From contig JANQLS010000058.1 of the NCBI GenBank assembly GCA_028280485.1, positions 1 through 64,000 on the forward strand: a stretch of DNA of 64,000 bases, in the 5' to 3' direction. The position numbers and the translations under genes were made by a program. The notes under the pieces were generated by a model. It made no database searches. It was not told the DNA's origin and was given only the letters and a program-made list of their open reading frames with translations. Of the stretch, positions 17,932 to 27,530 are shown in pieces. Numbering within the stretch: position 1 is the stretch's first letter; each line of letters begins with the position of its first letter. Origin of the DNA: Planctomycetota bacterium (GTDB taxonomy: Bacteria > Planctomycetota > UBA8108 > JACQVS01).

Positions 17932-19989
17932 TCAGCTGTTGGAGCGAAGAGATTCCAGGTTGCGTTCCAATTGAGATAAAGCATCTCCTTCGATTCCCTC
18001 TCGAAGAAGTTCTAATTCTCTTAAGGCTTCGACTCGTTCCGAGCTCGATCGTGCGTTCTTCACCTTTTCAACTCGGCGGGCAACCTCTCTCATCATACTC
18101 TTTTGAATGGAGGCGATACGTTCTTCGGCGACTTTGTACTCGGGAGTGTCGGGATGCTCTGTATGGAACTCTCGCAGAGCGATCAGGGCATCTTTATAGT
18201 TGTTCGCACCGAGGAACGTGCTGACTTTTATTGTCACTTGGTTGTAGTCTCGGGTAGCTACCCTCAAGCGCTTGCTCAAGACCTTTTCAGCTTCGATTAA
18301 AGCCTCTAATTTTTCTTGAGCTTCTTTAGCGGCTTTTCGCTCAGGGTTGTCTTCCAAGAATTTTTCAACGACAGGGATGCTCTCTCGGATCGCTGCTAAG
18401 CGCTTTAAATTACTGAGATTCTTCGGAAGTTTCTCGCTGATCTTTTCCCATTCGGCGCTGGCTTCGTTCTCTTTTTTCTCTTCTTCTTTCAAGGCGAGGA
18501 ACTCTTTAATTTCTTCTTCAAGTTCCTTGGCTTTACTGAAGAGAGATTCCAATTCTTCGGCTCGTTCGTGAGTGGGGTCGAGGAGATGTTGAAGCTCGTG
18601 CTTATAAATGGTTTGGGCTTCTTCGTAAGCTTCGGCCGTGATTTTTTCTTCTATTTTACTGATCCCTGATTGGATCTTTCCTCGGTATTCAATAAATGCG
18701 GTGTTGGCCTTATTCAGCTGGTTTTGCACCATGAAGAAAGTGATCGTCCCGATACTTCCCAAGATCGCGATGAGGATTAATAAAGAGGCAACCTTGAGGG
18801 CTTTCTTATTGGAAGCCTGTTTGGCTTTCGCTTTGTCGTCCCAACCGGATTGAATTTTGTCTTGGAGGTCTTCAATTTCTTGAACGAGGACCTGGGCCGT
18901 TTTGGGTCGATTCTCGCGATTTTTCTCCATCATGCGATTGAGGAGATCGACAGCGCCTTTGGGAAGGTCAGGGCAAAACTCTTTGATGTCGGGTGCTTGC
19001 TCTTTGACGTGCTTCAGTACCAACTCTTTCGCTGAGCTTCCCATGAAGGGAGGTCGGCCCGAAAGCATGTGAAAGAGGGAGACACCAAGTGAGTAAATAT
19101 CGGCTCCGGTATCGATGTCTTTCCCCATAGCTTGTTCAGGGGCGATGTAGTGGGGGGAACCACTGATCCCATCTTTTTGTGAGACTTTACTTCCTGCGTC
19201 AGCTCTTCGTGCGATTCCTAAATCACCGATTTTCACCGTGCCGGTTTCACTGAACATCAAATTACCCGGTTTGATGTCCCGGTGAACCAGGCCTCTTTGT
19301 TCAGCGAAGGCAAGGCCCTTAGCCGTATCCAGGGTGATCCTTAAGGCTTGGTCTAAACCAATTCGACCTTGTTCGGTCAGGAGCTCTTCAACACTTCCTC
19401 CCGGCATGAATTCCATCGCGAAGAAGGTGATGTCTTCATTGTCGAGGCGAACCGTATCGACGTCGTAGACCTGAACCAGGGAGGGATGGTTGATCTGACC
19501 GGCGGAACGAGCTTCCCGATGAAAAAGTTCGATAAACTTTCTGTTCTCGGCGAGATCTTTGGAAAGCACCTTGAGAGCGACGAAACGATCCAAACTGATT
19601 TGGCGGGCGCGGTAGACGTTTCCCATTCCACCACTACCGACTCTTTCTGTAACTTCGAAGCCCGAGATCGTCTTACCGATCAGAGGGTCTCCCGCTTGGT
19701 CTTCGAAGTAAGTGAGAATGGTTTCTCCCACTTGGATGCGATCGCCATCCGAGATGCGCGATCTTTTTTTCAGCTTAGAACCATTGAGGAAGGTTCCATT
19801 GACGCTTTTGAGATCTTCTACGATGGTCGCCGTTTTGGTATGTACGATGCGAAAGTGGCGACGGGAGATCAGAGGGTCTTTTATGGGGATGCTATTTTTA
19901 GAATCACGCCCCACCACGATCTGTTGATCGAGGCTGATCGAGACTTGAAGGCCCTTGCTCGGGCCATTGTCGACGACAACTTGGGGCAC
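17932..19989 (-). CDS. FHA-domain serine/threonine protein kinase
   Basis: 685 residues. Residues about 5-95 form an FHA phosphothreonine-binding domain (GRDS at 28, SRRH at 42-45, VNGT at 63-66). The kinase domain spans about 110-375: glycine loop VGSGGMGNVY, Lys140 in VALKVL, the HRD motif as HRDIKPGN (Asp238), and DLG in place of DFG at 256. One membrane helix follows (about 398-418, LLILIAILGSIGTITFFMV). The C-terminal 260 residues are strongly helical and Lys/Glu-rich, coiled-coil-like, and probably outside the membrane. This is a Hanks-type signalling kinase with a built-in phosphopeptide reader; substrates are unknown. Confidence 0.93.
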   Translation of the reverse strand: MPQVVVDNGPSKGLQVSISLDQQIVVGRDSKNSIPIKDPLISRRHFRIVHTKTATIVEDLKSVNGTFLNGSKLKKRSRISDGDRIQVGETILTYFEDQAGDPLIGKTISGFEVTERVGSGGMGNVYRARQISLDRFVALKVLSKDLAENRKFIELFHREARSAGQINHPSLVQVYDVDTVRLDNEDITFFAMEFMPGGSVEELLTEQGRIGLDQALRITLDTAKGLAFAEQRGLVHRDIKPGNLMFSETGTVKIGDLGIARRADAGSKVSQKDGISGSPHYIAPEQAMGKDIDTGADIYSLGVSLFHMLSGRPPFMGSSAKELVLKHVKEQAPDIKEFCPDLPKGAVDLLNRMMEKNRENRPKTAQVLVQEIEDLQDKIQSGWDDKAKAKQASNKKALKVASLLILIAILGSIGTITFFMVQNQLNKANTAFIEYRGKIQSGISKIEEKITAEAYEEAQTIYKHELQHLLDPTHERAEELESLFSKAKELEEEIKEFLALKEEEKKENEASAEWEKISEKLPKNLSNLKRLAAIRESIPVVEKFLEDNPERKAAKEAQEKLEALIEAEKVLSKRLRVATRDYNQVTIKVSTFLGANNYKDALIALREFHTEHPDTPEYKVAEERIASIQKSMMREVARRVEKVKNARSSSERVEALRELELLREGIEGDALSQLERNLESLRSNS

Positions 19990-20625
19990 TGGATATTTCC
20001 TGTGAAATCTAAAAGTCGTTTTTCAGTTACTTTGTTCTGCTACTTTGAGAGCGCCTTCACCCTGAGGCTAATTCTTCACCTAGGATTATCAAACCTTTGG
20101 GAAGGATGTGGATGGTGCCGACAGAGAAAGGATTCTTGAGATCGTTCGGATTTCAGAATTTCTTCTCTATTCTTCGCCTCATGTATGCAAGACCTTGAGG
20201 CGGGCTTAAGCCCCATCGGGAATTTTCCGTGACTTCGTCCGTTTTAGAGCTTTGTATCAAGCTTAGCTTGTCCGAAGCGCTAGCTATGACTGCTGCTTCT
20301 ATTAGGTTGAAAGTCACTTTATTCGGAACCTAATAACAGTTCACCACGTCGAAGCGCACCTACTACTTTTGTTCCGGTAAGTGTACCGGGGATTTTAAGG
20401 CAGAGATCCATAGCCCGAAATCAATAAGAGGCGGGAATCCAAATGGAATCTCGCTCAAATCCAGTTGAATTCCAGCTGAAATCCAGCAGTCATCCAGGGG
20501 TGAGGATAAAATGAGCTCAATAATGAACGCTCAAAATAGCTTTATTCGCACAAAAAAACAAGCCCCTTCGGAGGCAGGGTGGTGCCTTAAGGTGTTAATT
20601 TCAAATATTTTGTGGGATTCGCTGC
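19990..20625. other. gap upstream of the FHA-kinase
   Basis: 636 bases without a supported gene. It should hold the kinase promoter. Visible features are only small: a CCGGT/ACCGG hairpin near 20375-20390, a degenerate CCGAAGCGCTAGC stretch near 20273 resembling the repeat family described elsewhere, and repeated AAATCCAG words near 20455-20495. Confidence 0.35.
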
Positions 20626-21366
20626 TCAGTGATTAAGATCTTTTCCGTAGGGGAGTCCCCGGAATAAGCCTCTACCGAGGCGGACGACCGTGGCGCCTTC
20701 TTCGATAGCGATTTCGAAGTCTCCACTCATTCCCATCGACAAGCCGGCCCCCTCACGCAGGAGGCCTTCGGCCTGAAAACGATCATTGAGCTCCCTCATC
20801 TTTTTGAAATAAGGTCGAGCTCCCTCAGGATTTTCGGTCTGGGGAACGATGGTCATCAGGCCATTGAGAGATTTTGACAGACGAGGAAGTGCTCGAATTT
20901 CCTTGAGTACGCTCGACCCCTCCTCGGGTCTCAAGCCGTGCTTGGAGATTTCCCCGCCGACATTGATCTCTAGGTAGAACTCCAGGCCTTCACGTTCACC
21001 ATCGAGGCGTTTATCGATGGCGTTCGCCAATTTGAGGGAGTCGATGGAGTGAATCACCTCACAGTACTCCAAGGCCTTATTGATCTTGTTTCTTTGAAGG
21101 TGGCCGATCATATGCCAGCGGATAGAGGCGGCTTTTTCGCCGAGGAACTCGGTTCTCGCTTGTACGCCTTGGATCGTACTTTCCCCTAATTCTCGATGGC
21201 CGAGTTCAATCAGAGCTTCGACGGCGATGGGGGGAGCGTACTTGGTCACTGGAAGAAGTAAAACTTCACTCGGAGAGCGCCCTGCGCGGTCACAGGCGGC
21301 ATCGACCTTCTGCTTCAGTTCGTTGAAATTTCCCTCCACGATCGGGAGAGCCTTGGAAAGCTTCAT
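20626..21366 (-). CDS. YggS-type PLP homeostasis protein
   Basis: 246 residues, the usual length for this alanine-racemase-N-like single-domain family. The PLP lysine is in LLPVTKYAPP, GHRELGEST replaces the usual GENYVQE segment, and IRWHMIGHLQRNKI is the family signature. MGMSGDFEIAIEEGATVVRLG near the C terminus binds the phosphate. It manages cellular pyridoxal phosphate. It starts five bases after the dnaE stop, so the two genes are very likely one transcript. Confidence 0.95.
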   Translation of the reverse strand: MKLSKALPIVEGNFNELKQKVDAACDRAGRSPSEVLLLPVTKYAPPIAVEALIELGHRELGESTIQGVQARTEFLGEKAASIRWHMIGHLQRNKINKALEYCEVIHSIDSLKLANAIDKRLDGEREGLEFYLEINVGGEISKHGLRPEEGSSVLKEIRALPRLSKSLNGLMTIVPQTENPEGARPYFKKMRELNDRFQAEGLLREGAGLSMGMSGDFEIAIEEGATVVRLGRGLFRGLPYGKDLNH

Positions 21367-21371
21367 CTGAA

Positions 21372-24300
21372 TTAAACTAAGTGAGCCCAGCGGTTTTTGG
21401 ATTGATTGACCCCAAATCGGTCTTTCCCTAAGAGTTCTTCCACTTCGTTAAAGAGTTCGGGAGTGGGTTGTATGTAGTTCTCTCGGCCGACTTGAATGGA
21501 GACGCGTTCGCCGTTGTCATTCCTCAAGACGAGGAAAACGGGCGTCGCCCCCTTGTGAGCTTCCAAAATCGCTTTGAGTTTATACATTCGATCTTCTTGA
21601 CTCTCCTCTTCGCGGTCGACTCGAATCAAAATGCTGAGATCTTCAGTGAGTTGTTGGATCCCTTGATCCAATGCGATGATGTTTCTTACGGAAAGAGAAG
21701 CGTTGGTGTCGCGGTATCGGATCGATCCCATCAAGAAGACCATGCTTCCCTCTTCTAAGAGCTCGTTGTGCGCATCGTAGAGCTTTTGATCGATGAAGAG
21801 TTCCATCGAACCGGTTTGATCTTCAGCCACGGCGATGAAAAAAGCCTTTCCGGTTCGATTTGATTTCTTAGCCGTCAATTTGGTGATCAAAGCGCCGACG
21901 ACTGATTTGTCTTTGTCTCGACCGGTCTCGACGCTTTTGACGGTGTGAGTACAAAGGCATTGAATGAGGCTTTTATAAGTGTCTAAGGGGTGACCCGAAA
22001 TGTAGTGACCTAAGGTTTCTCTTTCGGCGTGGAGCCTCTCTAACTCACTCCAATCTTCCACGTCCGGATAGCGTTCCTCGTTGAGTTGGGCGTTATCTTC
22101 TTGAGAGTTATCTTGCTCGAAGAGCATGTCGAACATCGTGAGTTGGTCGCTATTTGCATCCTTTTGGAACGACTTACTTCGAGCGACGGCTTCTTCCGCT
22201 ACGGTGAACAGTTGGTTTCGAGTTTGGCCGAAGGAGTCTAAGGCCCCACATTTCGCTAAGCACTGAATGGCCGAGCGATTTAAGACGGATGCTTCAACTC
22301 GTTCGGCTAAGTCGAATACACTTTTATAAGGTCCGGGATCACGGTAGGAGCCTTTTCCTTCAGCATTCCCGACTCGTTCTTCAACTACCGTTTGAACCAC
22401 CTTGGTTCCCAAGCCTTTGATCGCTCCTAAGCCGTACCAGATTTTACCTTCTTCGACATGAAATCCTTCTCGGGAATAATTGATATGAGGCGGGAGAACT
22501 TCGATGCCTAGGCGGTGACATTCTTCAATGTTTTCAACGATCTTATCGACGTTGTTCATTTCGCAGGTCATCACTCCTGCCATAAACTCGGCGGGGAAGT
22601 TCGCCTTCAAATACGCGGTTTGGTAACTGATGTAAGCGTAGGCTGTCGAGTGAGATTTGTTGAATCCGTACCCGGCGAACTTAACGATATTGTCCCAGAT
22701 GATTTGGGCGTTTTTTCGATCGACCCCGTTGGCCTCAGCTCCATCTAGGAATTGCTTTGCAAACTTAGCCATGATCTCTGGCTTTTTCTTTCCCATCGCC
22801 TTACGCAGGCTATCCGCATCGCCGAGGTCGAAGTTGCACATCACGTTGGCGATCCGCATGACCTGTTCTTGGTAGAGGATAACCCCGTTAGTCTCTTTCA
22901 AGATGTCTTCGAGGCAATCGTGTTCGTAAGCGATGGGTTCACGTCCGTGCTTACGCTCGACGTACATATCGACCATGCCGCTTTCCAGCGGGCCGGGACG
23001 ATAGAGTGCTAAGATAGCGATGATGTCGGCGAAGCTGTCGGGTTGCATCCGACGGAGTAGGTCACGCATTCCATCCGATTCAAGTTGGAACACCGCGACG
23101 GTTTCCCCTTTTTCTAAAAGGTCGTAGGTCGGTTTGTCGTCGAGAGGAAGGTTACGAACATCGACTTCGATTCCTTGGGTGTGTCGGATTTGTTCGAGGG
23201 TTCGCTCAATAATGGTGAGCGTTCTTAATCCCAGGAAATCCAATTTGAGCATTCCACAGGATTCCAAGTCTTCCATGGGATACTGGGTAGAAATATCGAC
23301 TCCATCTTTACCACAGAGTGGGATGGTATCGAGGAGAGGTTCGTCACTGATCACCACACCCGCGGCGTGGGTGGAGGAGTGACGATTTAATCCTTCGAGT
23401 TTCATTGCGGTATCGAAGAGATCTCGCATCTGTTGATTGGAATTCGCAATTTTTTGAAGCTCAGGGCTTTCTTTCAGGCTCTTGTCGAGCTTCACTCCCG
23501 GGCCCGAAGGAATCTTTTTGGCGATGGCGTTGATATCCGCCAGGGGGATTTCAAGCACCCGACCCACGTCCCGAATTACCGCACGTGCGGCCATCGTTCC
23601 GAACGTGATGATCTGGCAGACGCGATCTTCGCCGTATTTTTCCTTCACATAGTCGATGACTTCAGTTCGGCGATCCATACAGAAATCGATGTCGATATCG
23701 GGCATTGAAATCCGTTTGGGATTGAGGAAGCGTTCGAAGATCAAGTCGTAATGGAGAGGATCGATGTCGGTGATACCTAAAACATAGGCGACGATACTCC
23801 CCGCTGCTGAGCCCCGCCCGGGTCCCACTGCGATGCTGTGTTCGCGGGAGTAGTGGATAAAATCCCAAGTGATCAAGAAGTAGCTGACGAAACCCATGCT
23901 TTCGATCACACCGAGTTCGTAGTCGAGGCGCTTTCGAATTTCGGGATTGTGATCGTAGTTTTTATAGCGTGCTCGAGCGCCTTCTTCGCAAAGGTGGCGT
24001 AAATAGGCTTTTAGGTCCTTGACTCCTTCCTTTTCAAACTTTGGTAAATGGAATTTTCCGAATTCCATTTTGAAATCTACCATGTCAGCGATGTTACGCG
24101 TGTTTTCTAAAGCTTCAGGGTAATCGCCTAAAACTCGTTCCATCTCCGCTCCACTACGGAAGTAGAAGCCATCTTTGTCGAACTGCATGCGGTCTTCATC
24201 GGAGATGGTGGTCCCGGTGTTGATGCAGAGATGGATCTCTTGAGCCTTCGCGTGATCTTGAGTGAGGTAGTGAATATCGTTAGTGGCGATGAGGGGAATC

Positions 24301-24905
24301 CCTAGCTTTTTAGCTATCGGAGGGACTCGCTCGATGATGCGTTCTTGCTCGGGGATGCCGTGACGTTGAATTTCTAAAAAGAAGCAGCCAGGTTCGAAGA
24401 GATCTCGGTGCTCCTTGATGGCGTCTTCGAGCTCTTCATCGGTGCCACTGACCGCCTTTCGGTTGATCTCGCTCGACATGCAAGCGCTTGAGGCGACTAG
24501 GCCCTTGTTATGGAGCGCCATCAGTTCTTTGTCGATACGAGGTTTGTAGTAGAAGCCTTCGGTAAAGGACTTGGTAGAGAGTGCCATCAAGTTACGATAG
24601 CCCTCTTCGTTACGAGCCAGAAGGAGGTAATGATAGTAGGCTGTTCCCGAGATACGTTCGCGATCGAAGCGGCTGGTGGGGGAGACATAGGCCTCTAAGC
24701 CGATGATGGGTTTGATTCCGCCGGCAGTACATTTTTGGTAAAACTGGACTGCACCGAACATGTTCCCGTGATCCGTTAGGGCGAGCGCGGGCATTTTGTA
24801 GTTTTGACAAGCTCCGACCAGGGCGTCGATGGTATTGGCGCCGTCTAACAGGCTGAAGTGGCTATGGACGTGGAGATGAACAAATTTTTCTGCAGGGGTT
24901 GGCAT
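21372..24905 (-). CDS. dnaE: DNA polymerase III alpha subunit
   Basis: 1177 residues, normal for the replicative polymerase. The N-terminal PHP domain has VHLHVHSHFSLLDGANTI and ALTDHGNMFGAV. The polymerase active site carries PDIDIDFCMDRR near residue 400, and the nearby glycine-rich segment VGPGRGSAAGS is conserved. Fingers and beta-binding segments follow (YQEQVMRIA, GYGFNKSHSTAYAYISYQTAYL over two stretches), then an OB-fold (AFFIAVAEDQTGSMELFID) near residue 1015. It synthesises chromosomal DNA with the clamp. yggS lies five bases downstream. Confidence 0.97.
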   Translation of the reverse strand: MPTPAEKFVHLHVHSHFSLLDGANTIDALVGACQNYKMPALALTDHGNMFGAVQFYQKCTAGGIKPIIGLEAYVSPTSRFDRERISGTAYYHYLLLARNEEGYRNLMALSTKSFTEGFYYKPRIDKELMALHNKGLVASSACMSSEINRKAVSGTDEELEDAIKEHRDLFEPGCFFLEIQRHGIPEQERIIERVPPIAKKLGIPLIATNDIHYLTQDHAKAQEIHLCINTGTTISDEDRMQFDKDGFYFRSGAEMERVLGDYPEALENTRNIADMVDFKMEFGKFHLPKFEKEGVKDLKAYLRHLCEEGARARYKNYDHNPEIRKRLDYELGVIESMGFVSYFLITWDFIHYSREHSIAVGPGRGSAAGSIVAYVLGITDIDPLHYDLIFERFLNPKRISMPDIDIDFCMDRRTEVIDYVKEKYGEDRVCQIITFGTMAARAVIRDVGRVLEIPLADINAIAKKIPSGPGVKLDKSLKESPELQKIANSNQQMRDLFDTAMKLEGLNRHSSTHAAGVVISDEPLLDTIPLCGKDGVDISTQYPMEDLESCGMLKLDFLGLRTLTIIERTLEQIRHTQGIEVDVRNLPLDDKPTYDLLEKGETVAVFQLESDGMRDLLRRMQPDSFADIIAILALYRPGPLESGMVDMYVERKHGREPIAYEHDCLEDILKETNGVILYQEQVMRIANVMCNFDLGDADSLRKAMGKKKPEIMAKFAKQFLDGAEANGVDRKNAQIIWDNIVKFAGYGFNKSHSTAYAYISYQTAYLKANFPAEFMAGVMTCEMNNVDKIVENIEECHRLGIEVLPPHINYSREGFHVEEGKIWYGLGAIKGLGTKVVQTVVEERVGNAEGKGSYRDPGPYKSVFDLAERVEASVLNRSAIQCLAKCGALDSFGQTRNQLFTVAEEAVARSKSFQKDANSDQLTMFDMLFEQDNSQEDNAQLNEERYPDVEDWSELERLHAERETLGHYISGHPLDTYKSLIQCLCTHTVKSVETGRDKDKSVVGALITKLTAKKSNRTGKAFFIAVAEDQTGSMELFIDQKLYDAHNELLEEGSMVFLMGSIRYRDTNASLSVRNIIALDQGIQQLTEDLSILIRVDREEESQEDRMYKLKAILEAHKGATPVFLVLRNDNGERVSIQVGRENYIQPTPELFNEVEELLGKDRFGVNQSKNRWAHLV

Positions 24906-25325
24906 GGTGGTTTCTCTTCAATTCTTAAACGATGGCTTCACGATCATCGTAAGTTGAGCTTTTCGGTCTCGGGTGAATACAGTTCCACACACAAAATGAG
25001 AACTTGACCCGACACTTTGAGCCCTGGGGTTAGATGGTTTGGGTCTATCTAACCTGGATTAGAATTGCTTCTTTTTCACTATTCGTAAGTCTTCTCTAGG
25101 CCTATCCTAGGTCTTCGATTCTGTTTTTTCGTCAGATTTTTACAGGGGAATGGAGATCGTAAATTCTCAATCAACCATCCGCGAACGCATTATAAATGGC
25201 CTTCTCAAAAATTTCCTCTATTCTACAGGATACCCTTTTACGATTGACGCAAGTATAATCAGCGTCACTAGCTGGAGGAGCGAGGTTGGAATTAATTCAA
25301 TCCTGGAATTAAGGTCACGACCAGG

Positions 25326-25350
25326 GAAGCCCGAAGCTTTAGCGAGGGAT
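25326..25350 (+). repeat. CCCGAAGCTTTAGCGAGGGAT repeat, copy 1
   Basis: One of several intergenic copies in the window (also 25446-25467, 28164-28188, inverted 28300-28324 and 28363-28386, and as a hairpin at 39993-40053). Confidence 0.7.
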
Positions 25351-25445
25351 CAACTAGGTCAAAAAAGCGTGTTCATACTTTAAATTCCCCCCGCTCAACG
25401 AAACGATCTTGCTTCGCACGGCTCGAAGGTCGAGCCGACCACTAG

Positions 25446-25467
25446 GCCCGAAGCTTTAACGAGGGAT
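25446..25467 (+). repeat. CCCGAAGCTTTAACGAGGGAT repeat, copy 2
   Basis: Same family as copy 1 with one substitution; direct orientation. Confidence 0.7.
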
Positions 25468-25552
25468 GGGGATTGTATCCAGCTTAAAATGCTTATAGGC
25501 TTCAGGCGAGGTGCCAGCAGGCTGGAAGCTTGCTAAAAGTGGAGAGATAACC

Positions 25553-25744
25553 TTGGCTAAAGACGAAAAATTTCAAGGCCGGCCCTTTATCAGCGTCATG
25601 TTCAATTGCTGTCAAGTCTATCAACGAATATACAAACACAAAGATGGTGATCGATACGAAGGGCGATGCCCGCGTTGCTTACGGGTTTTGAAAATCCCGG
25701 TACAGGAGGGAGGCTCAGATCAGCGAAGTTTTGTCGCCGAGTGA
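25553..25744 (+). CDS. small zinc-ribbon protein, unknown function
   Basis: About 63 residues from a TTG start at 25553, chosen because GGAGAG lies 10-15 bases upstream; a GTG at 25511 would add 14 residues of unlikely sequence. FNCCQVYQRIYKHKDGDRYE followed by GRCPRC gives two cysteine pairs about 24 residues apart, a zinc-ribbon layout, and the C-terminal FVAE end is short. I recall similar small Planctomycete proteins but cannot name a family. The next gene begins 14 bases later and also has cysteine pairs, so they probably work together. Confidence 0.7.
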   Translation: MAKDEKFQGRPFISVMFNCCQVYQRIYKHKDGDRYEGRCPRCLRVLKIPVQEGGSDQRSFVAE

Positions 25745-25758
25745 GATAAGAGAGATTA

Positions 25759-26646
25759 ATGGAAAAAGCGGTAGAAAATAAATACGCCTTTGAAGCGCGA
25801 ACCTTTCATTGCCAATCCTGTGAAGCCGAAATTGAAAAGGGGCACTCTTACTATTCCGCCATTCAAATGACGGAAGAGGCGTTTATTCGAAGTGAAAATT
25901 GTGTCAGTTGTTGGGAGAAAGTGGAGCACCCTGAAGATTCCGTTTTTGCCTTTTGGAAAACTCTTCGACCGGCACCACCAGAAGGTCCGATTCGAAAGCG
26001 AAAATTTGATATCGAGTTAGTTTGGTCTTTTTTCTTAAATCTCAATGAAGATTTGAGTCAACCGGATGATGATCTCGTCGATGAGAGTCTCTTAGAAGAG
26101 GAAGTTCTCATTGAAGAAGAAAGTAACGACGGCGAAGAAGCTGAAGTTGATTCCGAAGATGAGCTTGAAGCTATGGGAGTTACCTTCGAAGAGGGAGACC
26201 AAGAACTGGAACTCGATGAGGGGGAAAATCCTGATGATTGGGAGGAGTTTGAGTTCGAAATCGATGACGAAGATTTAGAGGATGATGACGACGAGGACGA
26301 TGAGGAAGACGATATTGATGACGAAGAAGAATATGAGACGGTCGACGATGATGAAGTCCGTTCTGAGGAATTGAATTCAGAAGAACAATCAACTGAAAAT
26401 GAAGAGCCGAAAATTCTCACTCGAAAGGATAAGTCGAAGCTCCTCTTTTTATTGACACTACTTTTGATGCGAGGAAAGCGATTAGATCTCGCGAAGTCGA
26501 TCTATAAAGAGGGAAAAGAGTTTTTATCTCTAACCGTCAAGGGGGATTGTGAAGATGTTTATTTGGTTGAAGATCCTCAGCTCAGTCATGAAGATTTAGA
26601 AGAGGTTAAAGACTCTCTCGGTGATTTGTTGCAGATGCAGCTATAG
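25759..26646 (+). CDS. protein with N-terminal cysteine pairs, acidic linker and helical C terminus
   Basis: 295 residues. Residues about 15-50 contain HCQSCEAEI and NCVSCWEK, a probable metal-binding module. A long Asp/Glu-rich linker covers about 105-215. The C-terminal domain (about 222-295, TRKDKSKLLFLLTLLLMRGK onward) is helical and well conserved in character. The position 14 bases after the zinc-ribbon gene indicates an operon. No function can be assigned; the acidic stretch could bind basic proteins or metal. Confidence 0.75.
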   Translation: MEKAVENKYAFEARTFHCQSCEAEIEKGHSYYSAIQMTEEAFIRSENCVSCWEKVEHPEDSVFAFWKTLRPAPPEGPIRKRKFDIELVWSFFLNLNEDLSQPDDDLVDESLLEEEVLIEEESNDGEEAEVDSEDELEAMGVTFEEGDQELELDEGENPDDWEEFEFEIDDEDLEDDDDEDDEEDDIDDEEEYETVDDDEVRSEELNSEEQSTENEEPKILTRKDKSKLLFLLTLLLMRGKRLDLAKSIYKEGKEFLSLTVKGDCEDVYLVEDPQLSHEDLEEVKDSLGDLLQMQL

Positions 26647-26818
26647 TAGTCCACACGTTTCACGTGCGGCCTTCTGTGTCGATCGACAGCGATTTTGAAT
26701 TTTGAATAAACCTTGAACGGGTCATTCGATTAGGCTTGTTGAGTTATAAATAGTTTTTTTCGTCTCTAAGAAAATCCGCACGCGGGGCTTGCGGGCCACG
26801 TTGCGGGCTACTCCGACT

Positions 26819-27418
26819 ATGAAACGAAAACGCTCCTCTAAAATCACCTTCCTTTTAATCCTTGTTGCGATTGCTACATTGATTTTACTTGGAGTCACTT
26901 CTTGGCCTTATATTCAGTATCGAATTGCTGTTTCCAAGCTCAATGACAAACTTTCAGATTACAAAGCTGGGAAAACCATTTTGGTTTTTGACCCCGATTT
27001 TCCGATTGAATTAAAGAATGATTTTACGGGTAGTAATTCAATATTGGATATCCAACCCTTCGCCTATGTTCACATTAATAAATTCAATAAGCCTCAAATC
27101 GAATTTTCGGATGGGACGAGGAGACATTATCGTCGCCCGATAAGGGATGAAAACTCTCAGGAGGCGACGGTATTTATTGAAGCGATAGATTATTTAAATC
27201 TCAACTGGGGAGATAGCGACTGCACTATTATTTGTTTCAGTCATGATATGACCTTAAGAACGTCTTACTTGGTATTTGCAATCAATTATAAGAAGTGGCC
27301 CTTTTTGGTCGTAACTTCAAATCAAAAGGAATTCCCAAAGGAGCACCCCATGAACAAAATGGCGGGTCCTGATCGCATGGAGATATTTTACTTAGATGTT
27401 CCGCAGAAAAAGGAATAA
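26819..27418 (+). CDS. membrane-anchored protein, tandem paralogue 1
   Basis: About 199 residues starting at the ATG at 26819 (MKRKRSSKITFLLILVAIAT); this start matches that of the next paralogue. One N-terminal helix (FLLILVAIATLILLGVTSW) anchors a soluble domain. Shared landmarks with the next gene are the VFDPDFPIELK segment, PFAYV, EFSDGTRR, EAIDYLNL and the INYKKWPFLVVT region near the end. I recognise no family. Confidence 0.65.
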   Translation: MKRKRSSKITFLLILVAIATLILLGVTSWPYIQYRIAVSKLNDKLSDYKAGKTILVFDPDFPIELKNDFTGSNSILDIQPFAYVHINKFNKPQIEFSDGTRRHYRRPIRDENSQEATVFIEAIDYLNLNWGDSDCTIICFSHDMTLRTSYLVFAINYKKWPFLVVTSNQKEFPKEHPMNKMAGPDRMEIFYLDVPQKKE

Positions 27419-27530
27419 CAATGAAATTAATCGGGGGAACCTTTATGCCGTATTTCGCGAGAGCATATTCCTAAGTCAGATGGATTTAATTTAGAAATTT
27501 CTACTAATCCTTACGACTTCATAGATGATC

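Larger units (their letters stand above)
24906..25552. other. gap with palindromic repeats
   Basis: No well-supported gene. Two direct copies of the CCCGAAGCTTTARCGAGGGAT repeat lie at 25326-25350 and 25446-25467, with a hairpin GGCTCG-aaggt-CGAGCC at 25420-25436 between them. A 77-codon open frame at 25150-25383 runs through the first repeat and has no recognisable domain. Confidence 0.5.

Noticed and set aside
25150..25383. 77-codon plus-strand frame
   Set aside because: Crosses a REP-like repeat and has no ribosome site or recognisable domain.
26058..26420. Serine-rich minus-strand frame
   Set aside because: Antisense of the GAT/GAA-rich acidic linker of the gene at 25759; low-complexity artefact.
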